This document shows, piece by piece, positions 18,157-27,411 of a DNA stretch of 64,000 nt. Source of the DNA: JAWKTV01 sp041398905 (GTDB lineage Bacteria; Planctomycetota; Planctomycetia; Planctomycetales; Planctomycetaceae); NCBI GenBank assembly GCA_041398905.1, contig JAWKTV010000005.1, forward strand, positions 248,001 through 312,000, given 5' to 3'. Positions within the stretch are counted from its first letter, which is position 1; every line of letters starts with the position of its first letter. The position numbers and the translations under genes were made by a program. Under the pieces are notes generated by a model. It did no database searches. It was given only the letters and a program-made list of their open reading frames with translations, and was not told the origin of the DNA.

Positions 18157-19173
18157 TCAGGCGCGGTCGGTTGGAAACGACAGCACCTCCTGAATGTCGG
18201 TCAGGCCGAGTCGCCACAACAGCAGCCGATCAAGTCCCAGGGCGACCCCGGCGCAATCCGGCAGGCCAGCCCGCATCGCCTGTAGCAACCGACTCTCGAC
18301 CGGCAACGGCCTCAACCCGGCCGATGCCCGCAGTCGATTCGTCGAACCATCCGACGCTCGAGTTCATCGGCGTTCGTCAGTTCCTGGTAGCCATTGCACA
18401 ACTCGACGCCATTCAGGTACAGCTCAAACCGCTCGGCGACGGGTGGCGAGCCAGGACGGACACGGGCCAGCGCGCACTGCGAAGCGGGGTAGTCGTACAC
18501 GAAGACTCCCCCCTGCTCTGCGAGCCGCGGTTCGACTCGCTCAGCCAGCAGGAGATTCAGCCAGTCATCTGCCGTCGCTGGTGGGCGATCGCCCCCGACG
18601 GTGATACCCAGTTCGTCCGCGATCTGTGCCAGCTCGGCAGGTGTTCGGCCCAGCACGCGGTGCCCGATGGCATGCGCGAGCGCATCGTCGTAGCTGTATC
18701 GCCTACGGGTCGGGCGGAAGCGTCGCAGCGATCGGGGGCCCCATCGAGCTGTCAGCCGCGATCGTTCGTACCAGTTCCTCAACCAGATCCATCTGCGCGG
18801 CACAGTCGCTCCCGACCTGATACCACTCCAGCATCGTGAATTCGCGATTGTGCCGCGGACTCACTTCTCCCGCCCGGAACGCGTGTGATCTGGTAGATGG
18901 CGTCCGCCCCGCGGCGACCAGCCGCTTCATTGCGAACTCGGGTGAGCTTTGCAGAAACAGCCGCCGCGACGACTCCGCCGGGTCCGCCGCGACCACCGGC
19001 TCGATCCACGCGTCGACACAGCAGTCGGACGACAACAAAGGCGTCTCCACCTCCCAGTAGCCCTGGCCGGCGAAGTAGCGGCGAATCGCCGTCAGCATCG
19101 CGGACCGACGCTGCAACGCGGCGATCGTCCCTGTCGGTCGCCAGTCCTCGTGCCCGCCAGTCACACCGCTCAC
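18157..19173 (-). CDS. epmA: EpmA-like elongation factor P lysine ligase (class II LysRS paralogue), two compensating frameshifts
   Basis: Attaches (beta-)lysine to a lysine of EF-P; it is the LysRS catalytic core without the anticodon domain. With two compensating shifts the length is 338 residues, the usual EpmA size. Class II motif 2 appears as LQSSPEFAMKRLVAAG with SHAFRAGEVSPRHNREFTML and EWYQVG. The frame changes near 18715. RYSYDDALAHAIGH, VFVYDYPASQCALAR and ELYLNGVELCNGYQELTNAD follow; near 18315 the first frame returns with LPDCAGVALGLDRLLLWRLG (motif 3). The stop of the kinase gene upstream overlaps this start by 4 bp, implying coupled translation. No EF-P gene is in the window. 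Confidence 0.85.
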
Positions 19174-20642
19174 TCCGCATTCTCCGCGTCGGATGTGCTG
19201 GGAATCGGCACGCCCAGCTCCGTCAGCAGCGACTCGATCTCCAGCCGCAGCGCCCGCAGGGGAACGGGTTGCTGCAAGATACGTACCCGCTTCATCGCAC
19301 GTCCCAGCTCGCCGGCCTCATCACGCTGCTGTTCGGACAGCACCAGAATCGCCCCCATCCGCTCGAAGGTATCGGCGTTCAGCGCCTTCCGAAACACCTC
19401 GATCACGTTATCGGCTGCGGACTGCCCCATCAGCACCAGACAGTCCGGCGGCTGCGACGCGATCCGCGCGATCGCCCGCTCCGGGTCGCTGAGCAGCAGC
19501 ACGCGGTAACCGCGCTTCCCCAGGTAGTCCCGCAGCACGTTCTGACTTTTTGGACGACTCTCCACGCACAGTATCCGCGGCGACTTCTGGTCCGTCGCCA
19601 TCTGCGACCCCGTCCTTGGTGAGGCCGGCAAGTCCCGGCCCGATGCCGCCAGCAGGGAATGCAGGTCGGCGGCCACTTCACCTGGTCGCTGATACCGCAA
19701 CTCCGGGTTCGTGTGCAGGCAGCGATCAATGACATCCGCCAGCTTGTGCGGCAGTTTCGGTACCGCCGCCGTCACCGGACCGATATCGCGGTAACGCGAG
19801 AACCGCTTGCGCTCGTCGCGGTCCTTCGTGCGCGGATAGGGTGGCACGCCACTGATCAGCTCGAACAGGATTGTTCCCAGGAAGAAAATGTCGCTTCGCG
19901 GATCATTGCGTGGAGCGCCGCTCCCCTTCTCCAGCGTCGAGTACTCGAGCGCCTGCTGCAGGTCCGGCGCGTCGGGACGATTCAGCGTCGATTCATCCGC
20001 TCCGAGGCCAAAGTCGATCAGCCGCACGCCCCCCAGCGCGGTCATCAGCACGTTCGTCAGCTTCAGGTCGCGGTGCGTGATTCCCAGTCCAAGGGCGTAG
20101 TCGAGCCCTTCAGCCATCTGCATGCCGTACAACGCCGCTTCCAGCGGATCGAGCTTCTGGCGAATCTTCAGGAAGTCCCGCAGGTTCCCCCCTTCGACAA
20201 ACTCCATCGTCAGGTAGTGCGTCTTCCCCTGCTGTCCGACATCGAAAATCGGCACGATGTAAGGATGCTTCAGACGCTTGCCGATCTCCCCCTCGCGGCG
20301 GAACAGGCGGATGGTCTCCGCGTCGTTCGACCAGCGGTCGCGGAGCACCTTGACGCCCAGCATTTCGCCGGTGGACAGCGAACGACCCCGATAGACCCGT
20401 GCGAAGCTCCCGGCGGCGTTGCGGTAAAGCAGCGCGATGTCCCCCAGCACCAGGTCGTCGGTCGATCGCTTTCGCAGCTTCTCCGCCTGAAAGCTGGTCA
20501 GCAGTTCCTGTCGTTCGAGTGCCTGCAGAAAGTCGCTTTCGCTGGCGGACTTCGGCAGGGGGGCCAGCACCTGCCGCAGGTCCTTCAGTGGCACAAGCCC
20601 CAGCCGCGCAATCAGGTCGCTAAGTTCATCGCATGCGGACAT
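19170..20642 (-). CDS. Serine/threonine protein kinase with C-terminal degenerate receiver-like domain
   Basis: 490 residues. Residues 1-60 are a helical segment; the kinase domain covers about 65-340. It has the VAIK-type lysine (LGVKVLRD, Lys98), the catalytic loop THRDLKLTNVLM (190-200), DFGLG (210-214) and the typical ISGVPPYPR tail of Hanks-type kinases. Residues from about 353 (PRILCVESRPKSQNVLRDYL) to the end look like a response-regulator fold. The phosphoacceptor position in PDCLVLMGQSAADN is not Asp, so it is a pseudo-receiver. There is no membrane segment. It overlaps the EpmA-like gene by ATGA, so the two are probably co-expressed. Substrates are unknown. Confidence 0.85.
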   Translation of the reverse strand: MSACDELSDLIARLGLVPLKDLRQVLAPLPKSASESDFLQALERQELLTSFQAEKLRKRSTDDLVLGDIALLYRNAAGSFARVYRGRSLSTGEMLGVKVLRDRWSNDAETIRLFRREGEIGKRLKHPYIVPIFDVGQQGKTHYLTMEFVEGGNLRDFLKIRQKLDPLEAALYGMQMAEGLDYALGLGITHRDLKLTNVLMTALGGVRLIDFGLGADESTLNRPDAPDLQQALEYSTLEKGSGAPRNDPRSDIFFLGTILFELISGVPPYPRTKDRDERKRFSRYRDIGPVTAAVPKLPHKLADVIDRCLHTNPELRYQRPGEVAADLHSLLAASGRDLPASPRTGSQMATDQKSPRILCVESRPKSQNVLRDYLGKRGYRVLLLSDPERAIARIASQPPDCLVLMGQSAADNVIEVFRKALNADTFERMGAILVLSEQQRDEAGELGRAMKRVRILQQPVPLRALRLEIESLLTELGVPIPSTSDAENAE

Positions 20643-20816
20643 TCTGCAAACAAGCTTCGTTGGCCCGGAAGGTAATTGGCAGGCGGTGCAGTGTACTCAG
20701 CAGTTCGGCCGGGGGGAATCTTCCCCGGCGAGGCCGGTCACGAAGTTGGGGAAAGTCCATCGTCGCAGTTCATGCGGGAGTCGGTTCCCCGCAGTCAGTC
20801 CAGTATCGCTCGCTGC

Positions 20817-22472
20817 TCACTCGTACTGGATGCGAGCCGCCATCGGCATTCGCCGGCCGCTCCCAAACGCTCGCGCGGAGAGCTTGATCCCCGGAGCCAT
20901 CTGACGCCGCTTGAACTCGTTGCGGTCCAAAGCCCGCACCACCCACTGCACGACGTCCCGCGGGAACCGATCGTACAGCGACTCCGCCGATTCTTCCCGT
21001 TCAATCAACGCCGCGAGGATCTCGTCCAGAATCGGATACGGAGGCAGCGAGTCCTGGTCGAACTGATTCGGCGCCAGCTCGGCACTCGGTGCCTTTTCGA
21101 TCGTGTTCACCGGGATGATCTCCCGACCCGCCTCCTCATTGATGTACCGCGACAGGGCGTACACATCCCGCTTCAGCAGGTCGCTGAGCACCGCAAAGCC
21201 TCCGCACATGTCTCCGTACAACGTGCAGTAGCCCACCGCCAGTTCGCTCTTGTTACCGGTGGCGAGCGCGATCCAGCCATGACGGTTGCTCCGAGTCATC
21301 ACGATCGCGCCGCGGATTCGCGCCTGCAGATTCTGATCCGCCAGACCGGTTGGTTGACTGGCGAGGTCTTGCCGCAGCACCGGCAAGCCCTCGTAGCTCC
21401 GATGCACATCGTCGATGGGAATGATCTGCCAATCGATCCCCAGCCGCTCCGCGAGCCGCTGCGCGTCGCCCACGCTGTGGTCGCTGCTGTAGCGGCTCGG
21501 CATCATGATCCCGTGGACTTTGTCCGGCCCCAGCGCCCGCGCCGCGATGCACGCTGCGAGCGCGCTATCGATCCCCCCGAGAGCCCCAGCACACAGTCGG
21601 TGAAGCCGCATTGCGATGTAATCCGCGAGCCCCAGCGTCAACGCGTTCAGCAGCACCTCCTCTCGCGACGGAGCTGCCGACTCAATCGGCCGCGGCAGGT
21701 TGGACAGGTCCACCGTTCGCTGGTCCGTGGCGAAGCCCTGCAGGCTCGTCACCACCTCCCCGCGTCCATCCATCACAAAGCTGTTGCCGTCGAACACCAG
21801 ATCGTCGTTCCCACCGACCTGATTGACGAACACCAGCGGCAGGTTGTGCATCGCCGCGTGACGCTGCATGATCCTCCGCCGTCGGTCGCGCTTGTTGAGT
21901 TCGAACGGACTCGCCGACAGGTTGATCAGCACATGCGCGTCATCGTCGGCCAGTTGCAGCACCGGGTTGGGCCACTCTTCCGGCTCGTGATGGTAGAACG
22001 TATCCGGCTCGCCCCACCAGGCGTCCTCGCAAATGTGTACGCCCAGCCGCAGACCGCGAAACTCGATCGTCCGCGCCTCGTTGGTCGCCCAGAAGTAACG
22101 CTGCTCGTCGAACACGTCGTAGTTCGGCAGCAATGTCTTCAGGACGGTCGCCCGGACCTCGCCGTCGCACAGCAAGCTGACGGCATTGCCGATCCGCTGC
22201 GCAGGCACCCCCCACTCGGTCGGGTGACCAATCAGCACCCCCAGCCCCGCCGGCAGTTCCGCCGCCAGTCGTTCGACCGCGCGATCGCAGGCTGCGACGA
22301 AGCCTTCCCGGAGCAACAGATCCTTCGGCGGATACCCGCTGACCACCAGCTCGGGCGTCACCAGCAGGTCCGCGGCATCGGCCCGCGCACGCTCGACCGC
22401 CGCGCGTACCAACCCCACGTTCCCGGACAGATTGCCCACCGTCGGGTTCAGTTGTGCCAGAGCAACGCGCAT
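20817..22472 (-). CDS. nadE: Glutamine-dependent NAD+ synthetase, internal compensating frameshift
   Basis: Last step of NAD synthesis: amidates deamido-NAD with glutamine nitrogen. 551 residues. An N-terminal nitrilase-type glutaminase domain shows MRVALAQLNPTVGNLSGNVG, LLVTPELVVSGYPPKDLLLR and GLRLGVHICEDAWWGEPD (catalytic Cys). The ligase domain has IMMPSRYSSDHSVGDAQRLA and AVGYCTLYGDMCGGFAVLSD. The ATP pyrophosphatase loop should read SGGIDS. In the written frame 14-16 residues before IDSALAACIA are scrambled; in the +1 frame they read CGFTDCVLGLSGG, so paired indels near 21617 and in the C-run at 21572 are likely. The start MRVALAQ follows GGGGAG; an upstream ATG (22493) is possible. Confidence 0.92.
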   Translation of the reverse strand: MRVALAQLNPTVGNLSGNVGLVRAAVERARADAADLLVTPELVVSGYPPKDLLLREGFVAACDRAVERLAAELPAGLGVLIGHPTEWGVPAQRIGNAVSLLCDGEVRATVLKTLLPNYDVFDEQRYFWATNEARTIEFRGLRLGVHICEDAWWGEPDTFYHHEPEEWPNPVLQLADDDAHVLINLSASPFELNKRDRRRRIMQRHAAMHNLPLVFVNQVGGNDDLVFDGNSFVMDGRGEVVTSLQGFATDQRTVDLSNLPRPIESAAPSREEVLLNALTLGLADYIAMRLHRLCAGALGGIDSALAACIAARALGPDKVHGIMMPSRYSSDHSVGDAQRLAERLGIDWQIIPIDDVHRSYEGLPVLRQDLASQPTGLADQNLQARIRGAIVMTRSNRHGWIALATGNKSELAVGYCTLYGDMCGGFAVLSDLLKRDVYALSRYINEEAGREIIPVNTIEKAPSAELAPNQFDQDSLPPYPILDEILAALIEREESAESLYDRFPRDVVQWVVRALDRNEFKRRQMAPGIKLSARAFGSGRRMPMAARIQYE

Positions 22473-22655
22473 CTCCCCGCCATCCGCATTCATCGGGTGC
22501 AATAGACGATCGACACCGCGTGCCGACACCGAACGTACCGCGACCGACAGCGTAGCATAGCGGGAAAGCCGATGCGCTGATCCACAGAAGACGGAAGCCG
22601 CCCGTCAGCCCGGCTCATGGCCGGGTGACGGCCCGCATCGTCCGCAACCAGGCAA

Positions 22656-22850
22656 CTAGAGGACCTGGATCGACTCAGCCCGGGCGCCCTTCGGCCCCTC
22701 GTTGACTTCGTACTCCACTTCCTGACCCTCGTGCAGATCGTCAAAGCGAACTCCCTGCACCGCCGAAGCATGGAAGAACAGATCTCCCGAGCCAGTGTCG
22801 ATGAACCCGAAGCCCTTATTCGTCAGTTTCTTGATCCGACCAGTTGCCAT
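22656..22850 (-). CDS. Cold-shock domain protein (CspA-like)
   Basis: 64 residues starting MATGRIKKLTNKGFGFI. The RNP-1 motif is KGFGFID and RNP-2 is DLFFHASAV, both on a five-strand OB fold, ending GPKGARAESIQVL. It binds single-stranded nucleic acid as an RNA chaperone. GAGGAAGAG lies ahead of the ATG. The stretch behind it before the rhomboid gene would carry its long leader. Stands alone. Confidence 0.93.
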   Translation of the reverse strand: MATGRIKKLTNKGFGFIDTGSGDLFFHASAVQGVRFDDLHEGQEVEYEVNEGPKGARAESIQVL

Positions 22851-23293
22851 GAAACTCTTCCTCAATCACTAGTGTCGCTTCCGCACACAAACGGCGGAAC
22901 AGCAGGAAACACGGCCACATCGAGCCGACATGGCCCAGTGCGTACCGCTTGATCCGGTTTCAAGCCTTGGAACTACGACGAATGAGGAGAAATGACTGCG
23001 AACGAGCCACAAAGCGAACGACGAACGTATAGAAAGATAGAAGGGATATCGGAAACAGCATCGAACAAATGAAATGGATACCGATCGCTGAATCTCAATA
23101 CCGGGGATTAGAACACAGGTTTCGCGGGTTGACAAGCAATCTCTGTCCCAACGACCTCGTTCCCTCACGGCCCCTCAACCACAAACGACGCTACTGGAAT
23201 CGTTGGGGCGGTACTAAACTGTCCTCGTCGCCTGCCTGCCACCCGCGCAGGGCGACGAACGCGGCGGATTTCTGGATTTCAAGGATCGGTCTC
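22851..23293. other. Divergent intergenic region (cold-shock gene leader)
   Basis: About 440 bp between the leftward cold-shock gene and the rightward rhomboid gene. AT-rich relative to its surroundings, as expected for a promoter and a long structured cold-shock leader. No defined motif was assigned. Confidence 0.4.
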
Positions 23294-24202
23294 ATGGGCA
23301 TTCACGATCGCGAATACTATCGGGGCAATGCACCCGGGAGCGGCTGGGGAGCCGGGCCAGGTGCGGGGGCTCGCTCGGCAATGTCGGTCATTCTCTGGAC
23401 CACCATCGTCGCTTACGTCATTCAATTGCTCGTCGGTGATCGGGTCACGGCCTGGTTCGACTTGCGACTCAGCACCCCGCCCGGCTTCTACCCCGGCAAA
23501 GGTCATGGCGTGCTCAGCGGCGAGGTCTGGCGACTGTTGACCTACGGCCTGCTGCACGATCGGCACTCCCCCTGGCACATCATCTTCAACCTCTACATCT
23601 TGTACATCACCGGCCGCGACTTCGAGGCGACCCGCGGGTCACGCGAGTTTCTCACCTTCTACATCACGGGCATTCTGGTCGCGGCTGTCGCGTACCTCGT
23701 ATTCGGGGCGCTCGTGGGCAGTACGATCCCCTCGATCGGCGCCTCCGGAGCCGTCAACGCCGTCTTCATCTGGTATGCGCTGATGCACCCGCGTGAGATC
23801 TGGTACATCCTCTTCGTCATTCCGGTCCCGGTCTTGTGGATCGCCGTCCTCAAGATCATCTTTGACCTCCATCCGGCACTGCTGCAACTCGCTGGCGACG
23901 ACCCGGGCACCGGCATTGCTCACGCCTGCCATCTCGGCGGAGTCCTGCTGGGAGCACTCTACTTCTACAACAATTGGTTCCTCTCTGGATGGCTGCCCAC
24001 GCGTGGCTTCAATCTCAATCGCGCCTTTCGCAAACGCCCGCCGCTCAAAGTGCATCGACCAGAAGTTCCCGCAGCGGAGTTCAATGAGCGGGTCGACGAA
24101 CTCCTGGACAAGGTCCATCGCGAGGGGGAGGCCAGCCTGACGCAGGAGGAACGTGAACTGCTGATGGAGGCCAGCCGACGCGCGCGAGGCAAGTCGTCGT
24201 GA
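23294..24202 (+). CDS. Rhomboid-family intramembrane serine protease
   Basis: 302 residues from the ATG of MGIHDREYYRGNAPGS. The rhomboid core has six hydrophobic segments with the oxyanion Asn region SPWHIIFNLYILYITGRDFE, the catalytic serine in PSIGASGAVNAVFIWYALMH (GASG) and the catalytic His in GIAHACHLGGVLLGALYFY. A cytosolic C-terminal tail of about 70 charged residues (FNERVDELLDKVHREGEASL) matches the DUF6576-like tail seen in related proteins. The start was chosen because upstream codons are open but look random. Its stop overlaps the GTG start of the following transporter by 4 bp, suggesting translational coupling. Confidence 0.92.
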   Translation: MGIHDREYYRGNAPGSGWGAGPGAGARSAMSVILWTTIVAYVIQLLVGDRVTAWFDLRLSTPPGFYPGKGHGVLSGEVWRLLTYGLLHDRHSPWHIIFNLYILYITGRDFEATRGSREFLTFYITGILVAAVAYLVFGALVGSTIPSIGASGAVNAVFIWYALMHPREIWYILFVIPVPVLWIAVLKIIFDLHPALLQLAGDDPGTGIAHACHLGGVLLGALYFYNNWFLSGWLPTRGFNLNRAFRKRPPLKVHRPEVPAAEFNERVDELLDKVHREGEASLTQEERELLMEASRRARGKSS

Positions 24203-25278
24203 ACTCTCCGCCGAATTCCGACGGACTCGCTTCCGGCGACGCCAACACATCGGAGGACTGCGCGCTCGATTGCCCGGCCGCTCCCTGGGCCGACGACTCC
24301 GCGACCGCGGCCGCCCTGTCTGGCGAATCGCACGATGACCACCAGCCGCTCAGCCTGTCCGCCGGGCTGTTCACGCTGCTGCTCGCATTGCTCTGGGCCG
24401 GCACGTCCGTCACCGCGCGGGAAGCGGTCGATCGGGTGCCCCCGCTCGCCGTCGGAGGCATTCGCTTCGGCCTCGCCACCATCTTCATGCTCGGCTGGTG
24501 TCAGTGGGAGAAGGTGCCGCTCCGCCTGCATCGCGGCCAATGGCTCCCCGCCGTCGTGATGGCGGTGCTGCTCTTCCTGCAGATTGCCACCTTCAATCTC
24601 GGCGTCGCCTGGTCGACCGCGTCGCACTCGACACTGCTGGTGAACACGTACATCTTCTGGGTCGCCATCGCAGACCATTTCTTCACGCGTGCACTCCGTC
24701 TGAACGGTCGGCAATGGACCGGACTGCTCATCGCCGCTCTCGGGGCAGCACTGCTGTTCATCGACACTCCGTCGCCGGGCCCTGCGCCAGTCAGTGCGGC
24801 CAGTCTCCCGTCGGATGCACGGATGCCCGCGGGCATCCCCGCCAGGGACGCTCCCTCCCTGCCCGGCGATGCGACGCTCGCCCTCTCGGCGTTTCTGCTC
24901 GCCATCAAAGTTCTTTACACCAAGGCGGCGGTTCGCCACGTCCCGCCCGGTACGCTGATCTTCTGGCACGACCTGCTGGGGACGCTTCTCTTCCTGGGCT
25001 TCAGCGGTCTCTTCGAGACCTGGCACCCCGACCCCTGGACGCCCGCGATTGTGGACTCCCTGCTGTATGCCGGACTCATCGTCTCCGGCTTCTGCTTCGC
25101 CGCGCACGCCTGGCTCCTCAAACGGCACGGCGCCTCGCAGATCTCCGTTTTCAGTTTCGCCACACCCGTCTTCGGCGTGTTCCTTGCCGTCCTGTTTCGC
25201 GGCGACCAGCTCTCCGCCTGGCTGCTGCTCTCCGGCCTGCTCGTGGCCGTCGGCATTGTCTTCGTCAATCGTCCGTAG
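24199..25278 (+). CDS. DMT-superfamily (EamA) permease
   Basis: 359 residues starting at GTG, which overlaps the upstream TGA. A 50-residue Ala/Ser/Asp-rich N-terminal tail precedes two EamA repeats of about five helices each, for example LFTLLLALLWAGTSVTAREA and PPLAVGGIRFGLATIFMLGW in the first and FLLAIKVLYTKAAVRHVPPG and FSFATPVFGVFLAVLFRGDQ in the second. Such proteins export amino acids or other small metabolites; the substrate is not predictable. Probably one unit with the rhomboid gene. Confidence 0.88.
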   Translation: MNSPPNSDGLASGDANTSEDCALDCPAAPWADDSATAAALSGESHDDHQPLSLSAGLFTLLLALLWAGTSVTAREAVDRVPPLAVGGIRFGLATIFMLGWCQWEKVPLRLHRGQWLPAVVMAVLLFLQIATFNLGVAWSTASHSTLLVNTYIFWVAIADHFFTRALRLNGRQWTGLLIAALGAALLFIDTPSPGPAPVSAASLPSDARMPAGIPARDAPSLPGDATLALSAFLLAIKVLYTKAAVRHVPPGTLIFWHDLLGTLLFLGFSGLFETWHPDPWTPAIVDSLLYAGLIVSGFCFAAHAWLLKRHGASQISVFSFATPVFGVFLAVLFRGDQLSAWLLLSGLLVAVGIVFVNRP

Positions 25279-25459
25279 TCGCTGTTCGCGCCGCGAGTAC
25301 CGGCGCCAGCCTTTACGAGCGCCAAGCCCGCCGGTCCCTCGCCAATCCGTCCTGCCAACCTGCTGCCGGTTCGGCCGATCCGAAGACAGTCGATCCGTGT
25401 GTTGCTACGTTGTTCGACCGGTTCATGACTTCCGCCGCCGCAAACTTCAAACGCCGACC

Positions 25460-26053
25460 ATGCCCACCGACCGCGACTGGAACCAGCGCTATCTCGATGC
25501 CGCCACCCCCTGGGACTCTGGTCGTCCCTCCGCTGAACTGGTTCGCGTGCTCGCCACCAACGAGATCCCACGGGGTCGCGTGCTGGAACTCGGTTGCGGA
25601 TCTGGCACCAACGCGATCTACCTCGCGCAGCAGGGGTTCGAGGTGACCGCCATCGACATCGCACCGGCCGCGCTCGAACTGGCCCGACAGCGAGCCGAGC
25701 AGGCCCACGTCACAATCAACTTCATCGAGGCTGACGTCCACCGCTTTGACACGCCCGGACCGCGGTTCGACTTTCTTTTCGATCGCGGCTGCTACCACTG
25801 CTGCCGGCGGATCGATCTCGCCGGCTACCTCCGCACCCACGAGTTGTGCCTGCGTCCGGACGCATGGGCCCTGATGCTCACGGGCAACGCCGACGATCCC
25901 AAGCCCGACGGTCCTCCCAAACTCACGGCTGCGGAACTGACCGCCGAACTGGAGCCGCTCTACCGCTTCATCGCCCTGCACGAGTTCCGCTTCGAAGACC
26001 CCGGCGGCATCCCCGGCCCCCTGGGCTGGTCCACCCTGCTCCGCAAGCGATGA
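25460..26053 (+). CDS. Class I SAM-dependent methyltransferase (thiopurine/tellurite type)
   Basis: 197 residues from the ATG of MPTDRDWNQRYLDAATP, preceded by a 180-bp gap. The motif is WNQRYLDAATPWDSGRPSAE then GRVLELGCGSGTNAIYLAQQ, IDIAPAALELARQRAEQA and DFLFDRGCYHCCRRIDLAGY. The W-D-x-G-x-P entry and RGCYHC segment fit the TPMT/TehB-like subgroup. Natural substrates of such bacterial enzymes are mostly unknown. No signal peptide; monocistronic as far as can be seen. Confidence 0.88.
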   Translation: MPTDRDWNQRYLDAATPWDSGRPSAELVRVLATNEIPRGRVLELGCGSGTNAIYLAQQGFEVTAIDIAPAALELARQRAEQAHVTINFIEADVHRFDTPGPRFDFLFDRGCYHCCRRIDLAGYLRTHELCLRPDAWALMLTGNADDPKPDGPPKLTAAELTAELEPLYRFIALHEFRFEDPGGIPGPLGWSTLLRKR

Positions 26054-26486
26054 TGATTATCCGATGAATCAGCCTGACGATCTCGCGGCGTCGATGATCG
26101 CAGCCGCCGCAAGCGAGTTCGCCTTCAGGACCCTCGGGACCTGTTCGGTCATCGCGCCGCCGACATCATCTCAGCCGATCGGTTGGTCGTGAGCAACGAT
26201 CGATCTTTCGACGTGGAGCTTGCTGAACTCTCCGCCGCTCATCGGCGATGCTCGGGACGTCGTTGGAGCAATCGATTGAAGGGACTTCAATCGCGGAGTT
26301 GTTGCCCGCAGCGTGGCAGTGTTGTGCTTCTGGCATGGTCCGATGACTGTCTCAGGATGTGTTTCGAACTCGGCGCGACGGAAGCCTGACTGGCGGAGCT
26401 GATCCGCGGCGGTGTGTGCTCATTGGCCCGCCCGCCGCGGATCCTCTCATCGCATCGATCAAAGCCCGGTCGTGCGTACCGAGCGC
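26054..26486. other. Gap before the damaged DUF1559 gene
   Basis: About 430 bp between two converging genes. Open frames exist but none looks like protein. No clear terminator was found. Confidence 0.4.
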
Positions 26487-27411
26487 CTACTGCAGGCTCT
26501 GCGGTTCACCTCCCGCGCGGGTACCAATCGCGTTGTAGACGTTCGCGTCAATGTTTTCGCTGATCGCGCGGACCACTCCATCACACATCGCGAATTGACC
26601 AATTCCGGCATGCGGGGCGGAGTACCTTTGTCGTCCCCGTCGATCTGATTCGGTCGGAACTGCGTTTCAAACAGGACCATGTGACCGTGATCATCGCCGA
26701 GGTCCGTGACTTCTCGGACAGCACAGCACCAGGCCGTTTCGAAGTTGGAGTGTCCACCGGCGTCGGCATCGAAACCGGAATCGGTCCATTGGTCCTTTCA
26801 CCGATCGCGAGAGTGTTCGACAGGCCATCCGTGATGTCACGAACGCGGACCTTGCTGTTCCGCGAGAACGTGCCTTCGCTCATCAGCGGGGTGTCGTCAA
26901 GATTGACGGTCGCCGTCGATGGTCCCCAGTTGGTGGCATAGCTCGCGGCGGCGTATCGCTCGACCGGTGTTGCCGAGTCGTCCCGCACGACGAAGCCATT
27001 CTCGAGTACGGATCCGAAGGGCAAAGGAACACTGCAAGTGATTGTTCGCGGGCTTGCAGGTTGGCGACATCGAAGACCGGAATGTTGCAGTTGAGCCGAT
27101 CGTACAGCGGCCGCTGCTCCAGTTGCGGCAGGATCATCGTTCCCCATGCGAAGCCCATGTGATTTGCCGGCGAACCGCCGGGATCAGGCTTGTGCAGGTA
27201 TCCGGGGGGAATGTCCGGTGCGACGACTCGTAAGTGTGCAGAGCCGTAATCAACTGATGCAGGTGATCTTGCATTGGGTTTGGCGGGCGGCTTCTCGCAC
27301 CTGTTGCACGGCCGGCAACAACACGCCACCAAGATCGCGATGATCGCGATCACTCGAGCAACTCAATCAATGTGAAGCCGCGAGATCGCGGCTGGTCGTT
27401 CTTGTCTTCAA
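26487..27411 (-). pseudogene. DUF1559 prepilin-like (type II pseudopilin-type) protein, multiple frameshifts
   Basis: Coding capacity is spread over at least three frames. The N-terminal prepilin motif GFTLIELL then VIAIIAILVA and LPAVQQVREAARQ is readable only with base corrections near 27350-27360. The body contains PPGYLHKPDPGGSPANHMGF, GTMILPQLEQRPLYDRLNCN and VRDITDGLSNTLAIGERTNG. The C-terminus GIGQFAMCDGVVRAISENID and ARAGGEPQSLQ is the standard DUF1559 ending. A TTG start at 27411 overlaps the stop of the histidine-rich gene. These abundant planctomycete proteins carry a pilin-like membrane anchor and a jelly-roll-like exported domain. At least four indels occur, so decay is possible as well as sequence error. 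Confidence 0.75.

Noticed and set aside
18157..19173. Lysyl-tRNA synthetase
   Set aside because: Only the class II catalytic core is present and the length (about 338) fits EpmA; the anticodon-binding domain is missing.
20676..22505. Long plus-strand open frame opposite nadE (about 600 codons)
   Set aside because: It is the antisense of a well-supported gene in GC-rich DNA; its residues show no domain or codon pattern.
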